This document shows, one piece after another, positions 45,062-53,926 of a stretch of 64,000 bases of DNA. Location: positions 434,001 through 498,000 of the forward strand of contig NZ_HG322950.1 of assembly GCF_000689415.1 (NCBI RefSeq), in the 5' to 3' direction. A model generated the notes under the pieces. It was not told where the DNA came from. It saw only the letters and a list, made by a program, of their open reading frames with translations, and made no database searches. Position numbers and translations under genes: made by a program. The first letter of the stretch is position 1. Each line of letters opens with the position of its first letter. The DNA is from Pseudomonas knackmussii B13 (GTDB lineage Bacteria > Pseudomonadota > Gammaproteobacteria > Pseudomonadales > Pseudomonadaceae).

Positions 45062-45329
45062 GGCAGAGATCGAGTAAACGGAATGTAAAGCCGATTGATC
45101 GGCTCGGTTATTTTTCTTATTTTAGTTGACGCTATCAACTTTAGTACAAGCCTTTTCCTGCCCTGCACGAATTCCGCTGAAGCTTGCGCCCATGGCTAAA
45201 ACGTTTCAGTCCTTTTCGTTCCGGGCTTTCGGGCGTTTACAAACAGGCTTGAATGTAAGTATTTTGCCAGCCTTTCCGGCCCGGTGCCCAGGCGTCGAGT
45301 CGGCTGCTTATGCTCATGAGGACCACGAT
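45062..45329. promoter_or_regulatory. mexR-mexA intergenic control region
   Basis: 268 bases between divergent starts, A/T-rich at 45107-45145, holding the promoters for mexR (leftward) and mexAB-oprM (rightward). It includes the MexR-type inverted repeat at 45125-45139, a second inverted repeat AGCCGA-TTGA-TCGGCT at 45089-45104, and the mexA ribosome-binding site GAGGA at about 45318-45322. The spacing resembles P. aeruginosa, where MexR covers both promoters. Confidence 0.8.
45125..45139. promoter_or_regulatory. MexR operator: GTTGA-N5-TCAAC
   Basis: GTTGACGCTATCAAC is a perfect 5-5-5 inverted repeat of the MexR half-site GTTGA. The left half-site forms part of TTGACG, a good -35 hexamer for rightward transcription, so bound MexR would block polymerase. 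Confidence 0.85.
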
Positions 45330-46478
45330 ATGCAAAGAACGCCAGCCAAGAGCGCTCTGGTTTCGGCCTTGCTCGTCGCCTTGGCGACCCTGTCGGGCTG
45401 CGGCAAGAGCGAAGCCCCGCAGCAGGCGCAGATTCCGGAAGTGGGAATAGTCACCCTGCAGGCCCAGACGGTCTCCCTCAGCACCGAGCTGCCGGGCCGC
45501 ACCAATGCCTACCGCGTCGCCGAGGTTCGCCCGCAGGTCAACGGCATCATCCTCAAGCGCCTGTTCAAGGAAGGCAGCGACGTCAAGGAAGGCCAGCAGC
45601 TCTACCAGATCGATCCTTCCACCTACGAAGCCACCTTCCAGAGCGCCCAGGCCAACCTGGCGGCGACGCAGCAACAGGCCGAGCGCTACAAGCTGCTGGT
45701 CGCCGACGAGGCGGTCAGCAAGCAGCAGTACGCCGACGCCCTTGCTGCTTCGCTGCAGGCCAAGGCTGCTGTGGAGAGCGCCAAGATCAACCTGCGCTAC
45801 ACCAAGGTGCTGTCGCCGATCTCCGGACGCATCGGTCGCTCGGCGGTGACCGAGGGCGCCCTTGTGACCAACGGCCAGAGCAACGCCATGGCCACCGTGC
45901 AGCAACTCGACCCGATCTTCGTCGACGTCACCCAGCCGTCCACCGCGCTGCTGCGCCTGCGCCGCGAGTTGGCCGCCGGCAACCTGCAGAAGGCCGGCGA
46001 CAACGCCGCCAAGGTCAAGCTGTTCCTCGAGGACGGCTCGGAATACCCGCTGGAAGGCAAACTGGAGTTCTCCGAAGTCTCGGTCGACCAGGGCACCGGC
46101 TCGGTGACCCTGCGCGCCGTGTTCCCCAACCCCAAGCATGATCTGCTGCCGGGCATGTTCGTCCACGCGCAGTTGCAGGAAGGGGTGAAGGACCAGGCGA
46201 TTCTCGCCCCGCAACAGGGCGTGACCCGCAGCCTGCGTGGCCTGCCTACCGCCCTGGTGCTGGGTGCCGACGACAAGGTCGAGCTGCGCGAGCTGAAGGC
46301 CGACCGCACTGTCGGCGCCTACTGGCTGGTCACCGATGGCCTGAAGCCGGGCGATCGCCTGATCACCGAAGGCCTGCAGTACGTACAACCAGGCGTCAAG
46401 GCCAAGCCGGTGCCGGCGAAGAACGTCGCCCCCGCACCAGAGGCCGGCAAGCCCGCCGCTTCGGGCAGCCAGGGTTAA
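45330..46478 (+). CDS. mexA: RND efflux periplasmic adaptor MexA
   Basis: MexA is the lipid-anchored membrane-fusion protein linking MexB to OprM. The 382-residue sequence starts MQRTPAKSALVSALLVALA with lipobox LSGC (Cys24), then the lipoyl and hairpin halves (LPGRTNAYRVAEVRPQVNG, ISGRIGRSAVTEGALV) and a C-terminal beta-barrel domain. The ATG at 45330 has GAGGA upstream. The frame is open back to 45126 but that part overlaps the operator. Confidence 0.97.
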   Translation: MQRTPAKSALVSALLVALATLSGCGKSEAPQQAQIPEVGIVTLQAQTVSLSTELPGRTNAYRVAEVRPQVNGIILKRLFKEGSDVKEGQQLYQIDPSTYEATFQSAQANLAATQQQAERYKLLVADEAVSKQQYADALAASLQAKAAVESAKINLRYTKVLSPISGRIGRSAVTEGALVTNGQSNAMATVQQLDPIFVDVTQPSTALLRLRRELAAGNLQKAGDNAAKVKLFLEDGSEYPLEGKLEFSEVSVDQGTGSVTLRAVFPNPKHDLLPGMFVHAQLQEGVKDQAILAPQQGVTRSLRGLPTALVLGADDKVELRELKADRTVGAYWLVTDGLKPGDRLITEGLQYVQPGVKAKPVPAKNVAPAPEAGKPAASGSQG

Positions 46479-46493
46479 CCAAGGGGTTTCGCA

Positions 46494-49400
46494 ATGTCGA
46501 AGTTTTTCATTGACCGGCCGATTTTCGCCTGGGTGATCGCCCTGGTGATCATGCTGGCGGGCGGGTTGTCGATCCTCAAACTGCCGGTGAACCAGTACCC
46601 GGCCATCGCCCCGCCGGCGATCGCGATCCAGGTGAGCTACCCGGGCGCTTCCGCGGAAACCGTGCAGGACACCGTGGTGCAGGTGATCGAGCAGCAGATG
46701 AACGGTCTCGACCATCTGCGCTACATCTCCTCGGAGAGCAACTCCGACGGCAGCATGACCATCACCGTGACCTTCGATCAGGGCACCAGCCCGGACATCG
46801 CGCAGGTCCAGGTGCAGAACAAGCTGCAGCTGGCCACGCCGCTGTTGCCGCAGGAAGTGCAGCAACAGGGCATCCGCGTGACCAAGGCGGTGAAGAACTT
46901 CCTGATGGTCGTCGGCGTCGTCTCCGAAGACGGCAGCATGACCCGGGAAGACCTGTCGAACTACATCGTCTCGAACATCCAGGACCCGCTGTCGCGTACG
47001 CCCGGCGTGGGCGACTTCCAGGTGTTCGGCGCGCAGTACGCCATGCGTATCTGGCTCGACCCGGCCAAGCTCAACAGCTTCCAGCTGATGCCCAGCGATG
47101 TGGTCACCGCCGTGCAGGCGCAGAACGTGCAGATATCCTCCGGCCAGTTGGGCGGCCTGCCCGCGGTCAAGGGGCAGCAGCTCAACGCCACCATCATCGG
47201 CAAGACCCGCCTGCAGACCGCCGAGCAGTTCGGCAACATCTTCCTGAAGGTCGCCTCCGACGGCTCGCAGGTGCGCCTGAAGGATGTCGCCACGGTCGAG
47301 CTGGGCGGCCAGGACTACAGCATCAACGCGCAGTTCAACGGCAAGCCGGCCTCGGGTATCGCGATCAAGCTGGCTACCGGCGCCAACGCGCTGGACACCG
47401 CCAAGGCGATCCGCGCCACCCTAGAACGCCTGAAGCCGTTCTTCCCCGAAGGCATGAAGGTCGTCTACCCGTACGACACCACGCCGGTGGTCTCGGCCTC
47501 CATCCACGAGGTACTCAAGACCCTGGGCGAAGCGATTCTGCTGGTGTTCCTGGTGATGTACCTGTTCCTGCAGAACTTCCGCGCCACCCTGATCCCGACC
47601 ATCGCCGTACCCGTGGTGCTGCTGGGTACCTTTGGTGTCCTGGCGGCATTCGGCTTCTCGATCAACACCCTGACCATGTTCGGCATGGTGCTGGCGATCG
47701 GTTTGCTGGTGGACGACGCCATCGTGGTGGTGGAGAACGTCGAGCGGGTGATGGCCGAGGAAGGCCTGCCACCCCGCGAGGCGGCGCGCCGCTCCATGGG
47801 ACAGATCCAGGGCGCCCTGGTGGGTATCGCCCTGGTGCTTTCCGCGGTGTTCCTGCCGATGGCCTTCTTCGGCGGCTCCACCGGTGTGATCTACCGGCAG
47901 TTCTCCATTACCATCGTCTCGGCCATGGCCCTGTCGGTGCTGGTGGCGCTGGTCCTCACCCCGGCGCTGTGCGCGACCATGCTCAAGCCCATCGAGAAGG
48001 GCGACCACGGCGAGCACAAGCGCGGCTTCTTCGGCTGGTTCAACCGCAGCTTCATCGCCGCCACCTCGCGCTACGAGCGTGGCGTCACCTCGATCCTCAA
48101 GCGCCGCGCACCCTACCTGCTGGTGTACGTGGTGATCGTGATCGGTATGGGCTGGCTGTTCAGCCGCATTCCCACCTCGTTCCTGCCGGACGAGGACCAG
48201 GGCGTGCTCTTCGCCCAGGTGCAGACTCCGCCGGGCTCCACTGCCGAGCGCACGCAGAAGGTCGTCGACCAGATGCGCGAGTACCTGCTCGACAAGGAAA
48301 GCGCCGCGGTCAACTCGGTGTTCACCGTCACCGGCTTCAACTTCGCCGGTCGCGGCCAGAGCTCGGGCATGGCGTTCATCATGATGCGGCCCTGGGAAGA
48401 GCGCCTGGGCGAGCAGAACAGCGTGTTCGCCGTGGCCCAGCGCGCCCAGCACTACTTCTTCACCATCAAGGACGCGATGGTCTTCGCCTTTGCCCCGCCG
48501 GCGGTGCTGGAACTGGGTAACGCCGTGGGCTTCGACATCTTCCTGCAGGACCAGGCAGGGGTAGGCCATGACACGCTGGTGCAGGCGCGCAACAAGTTCC
48601 TCCAGCTTGCAGCGCACAACCCCGTGCTGCAGCGCGTGCGCCCCAACGGTCTGAACGACGAGCCGCAGTACGAGCTGCTGATCGACGACGAGAAGGCCAG
48701 CGCCCTCGGTGTGTCCCTGGCGGACATCAACAGCACCGTGTCCATTGCCTGGGGCTCGAAGTACGTCAACGACTTCATCGACCGTGGTCGGGTGAAGAAG
48801 GTCTATGCCCAGGGCGAACCGAATGCGCGGATGAGTCCCGAGGACCTGGCCAAGTGGTACGTGCGCAACAGCAGTGGCGACATGGTGCCGTTCACCGCGT
48901 TCGCCACCGGCAAGTGGGTGTACGGATCGCCGAAGCTGGCGCGCTACAACGGCGTACCGGCCATGGAGATTCTCGGTGAGCCGGCCCCGGGCCGCAGCAC
49001 CGGTGATGCCATGGCGGCGGTCGAGGAAATCGTCAGCCAGCTGCCGGCGGGTGTGGGTTACTCCTGGACCGGCCTGTCCTTCGAGGAACGCCTCGCGGGC
49101 TCGCAGACCACCGGGTTGTTCGTGCTCTCGACCATCGTGGTGTTCCTCTGCCTGGCGGCGCTCTACGAGAGCTGGTCGATCCCGTTCTCGGTACTGCTGG
49201 TGGTGCCGTTGGGGATCATCGGTGCGTTGCTCGCCACCTCGATGCGCGGGCTCTCCAACGACGTGTTCTTCAAGGTCGGTCTGTTGACCACCATCGGCTT
49301 TTCGGCGAAGAACGCCATCTTGATCGTGGAGTTCGCCAAGGAGCTGCACGAGCGGGAAGGCAAGCACATTGTCGATGCGGCCATCGAGGCCTGCCGCATG

Positions 49401-49637
49401 CGTCTGCGCCCGATCGTCATGACCTCGCTGGCCTTCGTCCTCGGCGTTGTGCCGCTGGCGATTTCCTCCGGCGCCGGCTCCGGTAGCCAGCACGCCATCG
49501 GTACCGGCGTGATCGGCGGGATGATCACCGCGACCGTGCTGGCGATCTTCTGGGTGCCGTTGTTCTACGTGGTGGTCAGCACCCTGTTCAAGGACAAGAC
49601 GTCCAAGGAACAGGCGGCCGCCGAGAAGGGGCATTGA
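46494..49637 (+). CDS. mexB: RND multidrug efflux pump MexB
   Basis: MexB is the inner-membrane proton/drug antiporter. It begins MSKFFIDRPIFAWVIALVIM, has 12 expected transmembrane helices, two large periplasmic loops, and the proton-relay Asp pair in AIGLLVDDAIVVVENVERV (TM4), as well as the TM10 lysine region GLLTTIGFSAKNAILIVEF. The length of 1047 residues is normal. It starts 15 bases after mexA and ends one base before oprM. Confidence 0.98.
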   Translation: MSKFFIDRPIFAWVIALVIMLAGGLSILKLPVNQYPAIAPPAIAIQVSYPGASAETVQDTVVQVIEQQMNGLDHLRYISSESNSDGSMTITVTFDQGTSPDIAQVQVQNKLQLATPLLPQEVQQQGIRVTKAVKNFLMVVGVVSEDGSMTREDLSNYIVSNIQDPLSRTPGVGDFQVFGAQYAMRIWLDPAKLNSFQLMPSDVVTAVQAQNVQISSGQLGGLPAVKGQQLNATIIGKTRLQTAEQFGNIFLKVASDGSQVRLKDVATVELGGQDYSINAQFNGKPASGIAIKLATGANALDTAKAIRATLERLKPFFPEGMKVVYPYDTTPVVSASIHEVLKTLGEAILLVFLVMYLFLQNFRATLIPTIAVPVVLLGTFGVLAAFGFSINTLTMFGMVLAIGLLVDDAIVVVENVERVMAEEGLPPREAARRSMGQIQGALVGIALVLSAVFLPMAFFGGSTGVIYRQFSITIVSAMALSVLVALVLTPALCATMLKPIEKGDHGEHKRGFFGWFNRSFIAATSRYERGVTSILKRRAPYLLVYVVIVIGMGWLFSRIPTSFLPDEDQGVLFAQVQTPPGSTAERTQKVVDQMREYLLDKESAAVNSVFTVTGFNFAGRGQSSGMAFIMMRPWEERLGEQNSVFAVAQRAQHYFFTIKDAMVFAFAPPAVLELGNAVGFDIFLQDQAGVGHDTLVQARNKFLQLAAHNPVLQRVRPNGLNDEPQYELLIDDEKASALGVSLADINSTVSIAWGSKYVNDFIDRGRVKKVYAQGEPNARMSPEDLAKWYVRNSSGDMVPFTAFATGKWVYGSPKLARYNGVPAMEILGEPAPGRSTGDAMAAVEEIVSQLPAGVGYSWTGLSFEERLAGSQTTGLFVLSTIVVFLCLAALYESWSIPFSVLLVVPLGIIGALLATSMRGLSNDVFFKVGLLTTIGFSAKNAILIVEFAKELHEREGKHIVDAAIEACRMRLRPIVMTSLAFVLGVVPLAISSGAGSGSQHAIGTGVIGGMITATVLAIFWVPLFYVVVSTLFKDKTSKEQAAAEKGH

Positions 49638-49638
49638 T

Positions 49639-51090
49639 ATGAGAAAGTCCTTACTCTCCCTGGCCCTGGCGGCTGCCGCACTGTCCGGCTGCTCGCTGAT
49701 TCCGGACTACCAGCGCCCCGAGGCGCCGGTAGCCCAGGCCTATCCCCAGGGCCCGGCTTATGCCGGCGCCCAGGGCGTTGTCGGTGGCACTCCCGCCGCG
49801 GACCTGAACTGGCAGAGTTTCTTCAACGACCCGCAACTGCGTCGTCTGATCGACGTGGCGCTGGAAAACAACCGCGACCTGCGCGTCGCCGCGCTGAACC
49901 TCGAGGCCTTCCAGGCGCAGTACCGCATCCAGCGCGCCCAGCTGTACCCGGCGGTCAGCGCCGACGTCGCCGGTTCGCGCCAGCGCCTGCCGGCCAAGGT
50001 GTCGTCCACCGGCAACGAGATGATCAGCAGCCAGTACGGCGCGACCCTGGGCGTCACCGCCTGGGAGATCGACCTGTTCGGCCGCCTGCGCAGCCTGCGT
50101 GACCAGGCCCTGGAGCAGTATCTGGCCAGCGACGAAGCCCGTCGCAGCACCCAGACCGCCCTGGTGGCCAGCGTCGCCAACGCCTACCTGACGCTACGTT
50201 CCGACCAGGACCAGCTGAAGCTGACCCGCGACACCCTGGCCACCTACGAGAAGACCTACGCGCTGACCAAGCGCAGCAACGAGGTCGGTGTGGCCTCGGC
50301 GCTTGACCTGAGCCAGGCGCAGACTTCGGTCGAAAGCGCCCGGGCAGCCCTGGCGCAGTACACCCGCCTGGTCGCCCAGGACCAGAACGCCCTGACCCTG
50401 CTGCTCGGCACCGGCGTACCCGCCGATCTGCCGCAGGGCCTGGCGCTGGACCAACCGATTCTGGCCCCGATTCCAGCCGGGCTGCCGTCCGACCTGCTGC
50501 AACGCCGCCCGGACATTCTCGAAGCGGAACACCAGTTGAAGGCAGCCAACGCCAACATCGGCGCGGCGCGCGCGGCGTTCTTCCCGAGCATCAGCCTGAC
50601 CGCCAACGCGGGTAGCCTGAGCCCGGACCTGTCCGGTCTGTTCGACGGCGGTTCCGGCACCTGGCTGTTCAAGCCGTCCATCAGCCTGCCGATCTTCAAC
50701 GCCGGCAGCCTGCAGGCCAGCCTGGACCTGGCCAAGGTGCAGAAGAACATCCAGGTGGCGCAGTACGAAAAAGCCATCCAGACCGCCTTCTCGGAAGTCG
50801 CCGATGGCCTGGCCGCTCGTGGCACCTATGGCGACCAGTTGGCCGCCCAGCGCGCCCTGGTCGACGCCAACGCCCGGTACTACACGCTGGCCGAAAAGCG
50901 CTACCGCACCGGAGTGGACAACTACCTGACCCTGCTCGTTGCCCAGCGGTCCCTGTTCAGCTCTCAGCAGCAGTTGATCACCGATCGCCTGAACCAGCTC
51001 ACCAGCGAGGTGAACCTGTACAAGGCGCTCGGCGGCGGCTGGCAGGACAGCACCGCCCAGAAGCAAGCCGCGCAACAGCCCAAGGGCTGA
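49639..51090 (+). CDS. oprM: Outer-membrane efflux channel OprM
   Basis: OprM forms the trimeric outer-membrane tunnel of the pump. The 483-residue precursor has lipobox LSGC (Cys18), two tandem OEP repeats with the TolC-like helical regions, and motifs LLQRRPDILEAEHQLKAANA and TWLFKPSISLPIFNAG. It follows mexB directly and ends at a strong terminator. Confidence 0.97.
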   Translation: MRKSLLSLALAAAALSGCSLIPDYQRPEAPVAQAYPQGPAYAGAQGVVGGTPAADLNWQSFFNDPQLRRLIDVALENNRDLRVAALNLEAFQAQYRIQRAQLYPAVSADVAGSRQRLPAKVSSTGNEMISSQYGATLGVTAWEIDLFGRLRSLRDQALEQYLASDEARRSTQTALVASVANAYLTLRSDQDQLKLTRDTLATYEKTYALTKRSNEVGVASALDLSQAQTSVESARAALAQYTRLVAQDQNALTLLLGTGVPADLPQGLALDQPILAPIPAGLPSDLLQRRPDILEAEHQLKAANANIGAARAAFFPSISLTANAGSLSPDLSGLFDGGSGTWLFKPSISLPIFNAGSLQASLDLAKVQKNIQVAQYEKAIQTAFSEVADGLAARGTYGDQLAAQRALVDANARYYTLAEKRYRTGVDNYLTLLVAQRSLFSSQQQLITDRLNQLTSEVNLYKALGGGWQDSTAQKQAAQQPKG

Positions 51091-51104
51091 CGCTGGCGCC
51101 AACG

Positions 51105-51133
51105 AAAACGCCGCCCCTCGGGGCGGCGTTTTT
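51105..51133 (+). terminator. Rho-independent terminator after oprM
   Basis: AAAACGCCGCCCC (51105-51117) pairs with GGGGCGGCGTTTT (51120-51132), followed by T. It lies 15 bases after the oprM stop. Confidence 0.93.
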
Positions 51134-51157
51134 GTTGGCGTGGAACGGATTCACTTG

Positions 51158-51178
51158 TAGGAGCGAGCCGTATCGCGG
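51158..51178. repeat. REP half-site beside the oprM / UPF0158 junction
   Basis: GTAGGAGCGAGCC at 51158-51170 matches the start of the REP core seen at 1940, and is followed by a diverged remainder (GTATCGCG). No inverted partner is visible. It lies at the point where gene order departs from that of PAO1. Confidence 0.55.
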
Positions 51179-51607
51179 TTAGAGGATCGCGCTCTGCCCG
51201 GCCGGACGGATCTGGTGGTCGGCCAGCCAGTCGAGGGCGCATTCGCGCAGGCGTTCGCCCTGGTAGACGTACCAGGCCTGGAGCAGTTCCGGATAACCCA
51301 TCAGCACATGCCTGAAAGCCTTGAACGGCTTGCGGCCTTCCAGGGCGGCGGCGAGCAGGGGATAGGCGTGGGGCTCGTCGACTTCGCGGAGGAAGTCGCG
51401 CATCAGTTCGAGGGATTCGCGGGTGCTCAGCGGCTCGATCGGCAGCAGGCGCTCCGGGTCTTCCTCGAGCAGGGTCAGCAGGCCGGGGTCGGGGGAGTCC
51501 TCGATCAGCGGCACCACCTGGCCGCTGCCCAGGTCCAGGTAGTGCTCGATGTCGCTGGTGTCGAGGGCTACGGCGAGTTCGTCGAGGTCGATGGTCAGCG
51601 GACGCAT
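51179..51607 (-). CDS. UPF0158 family protein (copy 1)
   Basis: The 142-residue acidic protein starts MRPLTIDLDELAVALDTSD and has the UPF0158 features: IEHYLDLGSGQVVPL, the central acidic segment, SRESL-like helix MRDFLREV, GRKPFKAFRHVL and RLRECALDWL near the end. It is about 40% similar by eye to the next gene, so the two are tandem paralogues. GGGAGAG precedes the ATG at 51607. Function unknown. Confidence 0.85.
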   Translation of the reverse strand: MRPLTIDLDELAVALDTSDIEHYLDLGSGQVVPLIEDSPDPGLLTLLEEDPERLLPIEPLSTRESLELMRDFLREVDEPHAYPLLAAALEGRKPFKAFRHVLMGYPELLQAWYVYQGERLRECALDWLADHQIRPAGQSAIL

Positions 51608-51672
51608 GGTCACTCTCCCAATGGACGAGGCTTCCAACCTACCGCAATAGCAGCGCGTTTGTATTGCAGTAT

Positions 51673-52098
<426 letters not shown>

Positions 52099-52131
52099 AA
52101 CCTTCCTCCAATTTGGCATCGGAGGAAGGTT
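52099..52131 (-). promoter_or_regulatory. Hairpin sequestering the RBS of UPF0158 copy 2
   Basis: In the minus-strand transcript AACCTTCCTCC (52131-52121) and GGAGGAAGGTT (52109-52099) form an 11-bp perfect stem with an 11-base loop. The 3' arm is the Shine-Dalgarno sequence and ends directly at the ATG (52098). Folding would hide the ribosome-binding site. Confidence 0.75.
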
Positions 52132-52150
52132 ATCAATGAAGCGCTGCCGG

Positions 52151-53722
52151 TTACAGGCGGAAGCGCGCGACCTGGCCCTGCAGATCGTTGCCCAGGCGTG
52201 CCAGTTCGTTGCTGGATACGGCGGTCTGCTCGCTGGCGGCGGCCGATTGCTCGGCGATCTCGCGGACCTGGGCGACGCTGCGGCTGATCTCGCCGGCAAC
52301 GCTGCTCTGCTGCTCGGCGGCCGAGGCGATCTGCAGGTTCATGCCCTGGATCTCCGATACCGTGCGGGCGATGGCGGCCAACGCATCGCCGGCGCGACGG
52401 GTCAGCTCCACCGAGTTGCCGGTCAGGCGACGGCTGTCGTCCATGCGTTGCGCTGCCTGCTGGGTACCGGTCTGCAGGCTGGCGATCAGCTCTTCGATCT
52501 CGGCGGTGGACTGCTGGGTGCGCTGGGCCAGCGCCCGTACCTCGTCGGCGACCACGGCGAAGCCGCGACCGGCCTCGCCCGCGCGGGCGGCTTCGATGGC
52601 GGCGTTGAGCGCCAGCAGGTTGGTCTGCTCGGCCACCGACTTGATCACGTCGAGGACGCTGCCGATCTTCTCGCTGTCGCCGCGCAGACGGCCCATGGCT
52701 TCGCTGGAGCGCTCCACTTCTGCAGCCAGGTTGTCGATCTGCTCGATCGCCTGGCCTACCACCTGCTCGCCGTCACGCGCCTGGCGGTCGGCCTGGCGTG
52801 CGGCGCCGGAGGCTTGCTCGGCGTTGCGGGCGACTTCCTGCACGGTGGCAGCCATTTCTTCGATGGCGCTGGCGACCTGCTCGGTCTCGATGCGCTGGCT
52901 GTTGACGCCGGCGCGGGTCTGTTCGGTGACTGCGGAGAGTTCGTCGGCGGAGGTAGCCAGTTGGCCGACGCCACTCCCGAGGTGGCGCAGCAGTTCGCCC
53001 AGGCTGTCGCGCATGCGCAGCATGGTGCGTTGCAGCTGGCCCAGCTCATCGCTGCGCTGCAGGTGCAGGTCGCCGGCCAGGCCGCGCGTCAGGTCGCCCT
53101 GGGCGATGTGTTCGGCGAGGCCGAGGGCCTCGTGCAGCGGGCGGACGATCTGGCGGTTGATCGCCCACACCGAGAGCGCGCCGAAGAACAGGGCAAGCAG
53201 GGTGATCAGCACCAGGCGCTGCTTGGCCTGGCTGGCCACGTCGCCGCGCAGGTGCAGGCCATCTTCGTGGACGGTATGGCTGGCGGCAGCCAGCGCAGTA
53301 CTGCGGGCGTCGAGATCGGCGGTGAGCGAGGCGCTGCTGGCGCCGGCGCTGAGCAGTTGGTCGACCGCTGCGGCGTAGCTGTCGACGGCTGCCTGCAGGG
53401 TCTCGAAGTCACGTTCGGCAATGCCGTCGCGAGCCAGCTTCTGCACTTGCGTGCGCAGATCGCCAAGGCGTTCACGCAGGTTGCCAGCGGCGGTCGCACC
53501 GGGTTCGAGCTGGTAGCGCAGGCGGGCGAGCTCGACTTCGCGGGTCTGGCTGTCGAGGTGGCTGTTGGCGGTGAGCCGCTCGCTGTGCGCGGACTGTTCG
53601 TCGAGGGCGTTGAGGCCGCTGACCAGCACCAGCAGGGTCAGCAGCAGGCAGATGCCGAAGCCCACTGCGAGCTTGAGGCTGACGCTCAGGCGGCCGAGCT
53701 GCAGGACGAGCCAATCGTACAT
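52151..53722 (-). CDS. Methyl-accepting chemotaxis protein (523 aa)
   Basis: A chemoreceptor with TM1 at about residues 17-38 (LKLAVGFGICLLLTLLVLV), a periplasmic helical sensor domain of about 130 residues (four-helix-bundle size), TM2 near 170-190 (LVLITLLALFFGALSVWAI), a HAMP domain (RQIVRPLHEALGLAEHIAQG) and the signalling hairpin with tip NLLALNAAIEAARAGE. There is no CheR-docking pentapeptide at the C-terminus. The ATG at 53722 puts TM1 close to the N-terminus and has GGAG upstream. Its ligand is unknown. The cytoplasmic part is almost the same as in the adjacent receptor. Confidence 0.92.
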   Translation of the reverse strand: MYDWLVLQLGRLSVSLKLAVGFGICLLLTLLVLVSGLNALDEQSAHSERLTANSHLDSQTREVELARLRYQLEPGATAAGNLRERLGDLRTQVQKLARDGIAERDFETLQAAVDSYAAAVDQLLSAGASSASLTADLDARSTALAAASHTVHEDGLHLRGDVASQAKQRLVLITLLALFFGALSVWAINRQIVRPLHEALGLAEHIAQGDLTRGLAGDLHLQRSDELGQLQRTMLRMRDSLGELLRHLGSGVGQLATSADELSAVTEQTRAGVNSQRIETEQVASAIEEMAATVQEVARNAEQASGAARQADRQARDGEQVVGQAIEQIDNLAAEVERSSEAMGRLRGDSEKIGSVLDVIKSVAEQTNLLALNAAIEAARAGEAGRGFAVVADEVRALAQRTQQSTAEIEELIASLQTGTQQAAQRMDDSRRLTGNSVELTRRAGDALAAIARTVSEIQGMNLQIASAAEQQSSVAGEISRSVAQVREIAEQSAAASEQTAVSSNELARLGNDLQGQVARFRL

Positions 53723-53890
53723 GTCGAATACTCCAGGCAGACACGCCCACGGCAGCGCTGCTTCCGTGGGCATGGGAATCGAGTGATGGCGTTTTTTCTT
53801 GTACAGGCGAGGAGTGTTTTTTCGAGACGCATCTTCGTGCGTCTGTGCGTATCGGCAGGAGGATAACGAACTTCAGCTTTTTCGGCGGGG

Positions 53891-53921
53891 AAAAAGCAAC
53901 GGCCCGCATTGCGCGGGCCGT
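53891..53921 (-). terminator. Rho-independent terminator of the 637-aa chemoreceptor gene
   Basis: On the minus strand ACGGCCCGC (53921-53913) pairs with GCGGGCCGT (53907-53899), followed after a few bases by TTTTT (53895-53891). It begins 5 bases past the stop of the gene ending at 53927, so the two receptor genes have separate transcripts. Confidence 0.88.
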
Positions 53922-53926
53922 CAGGG

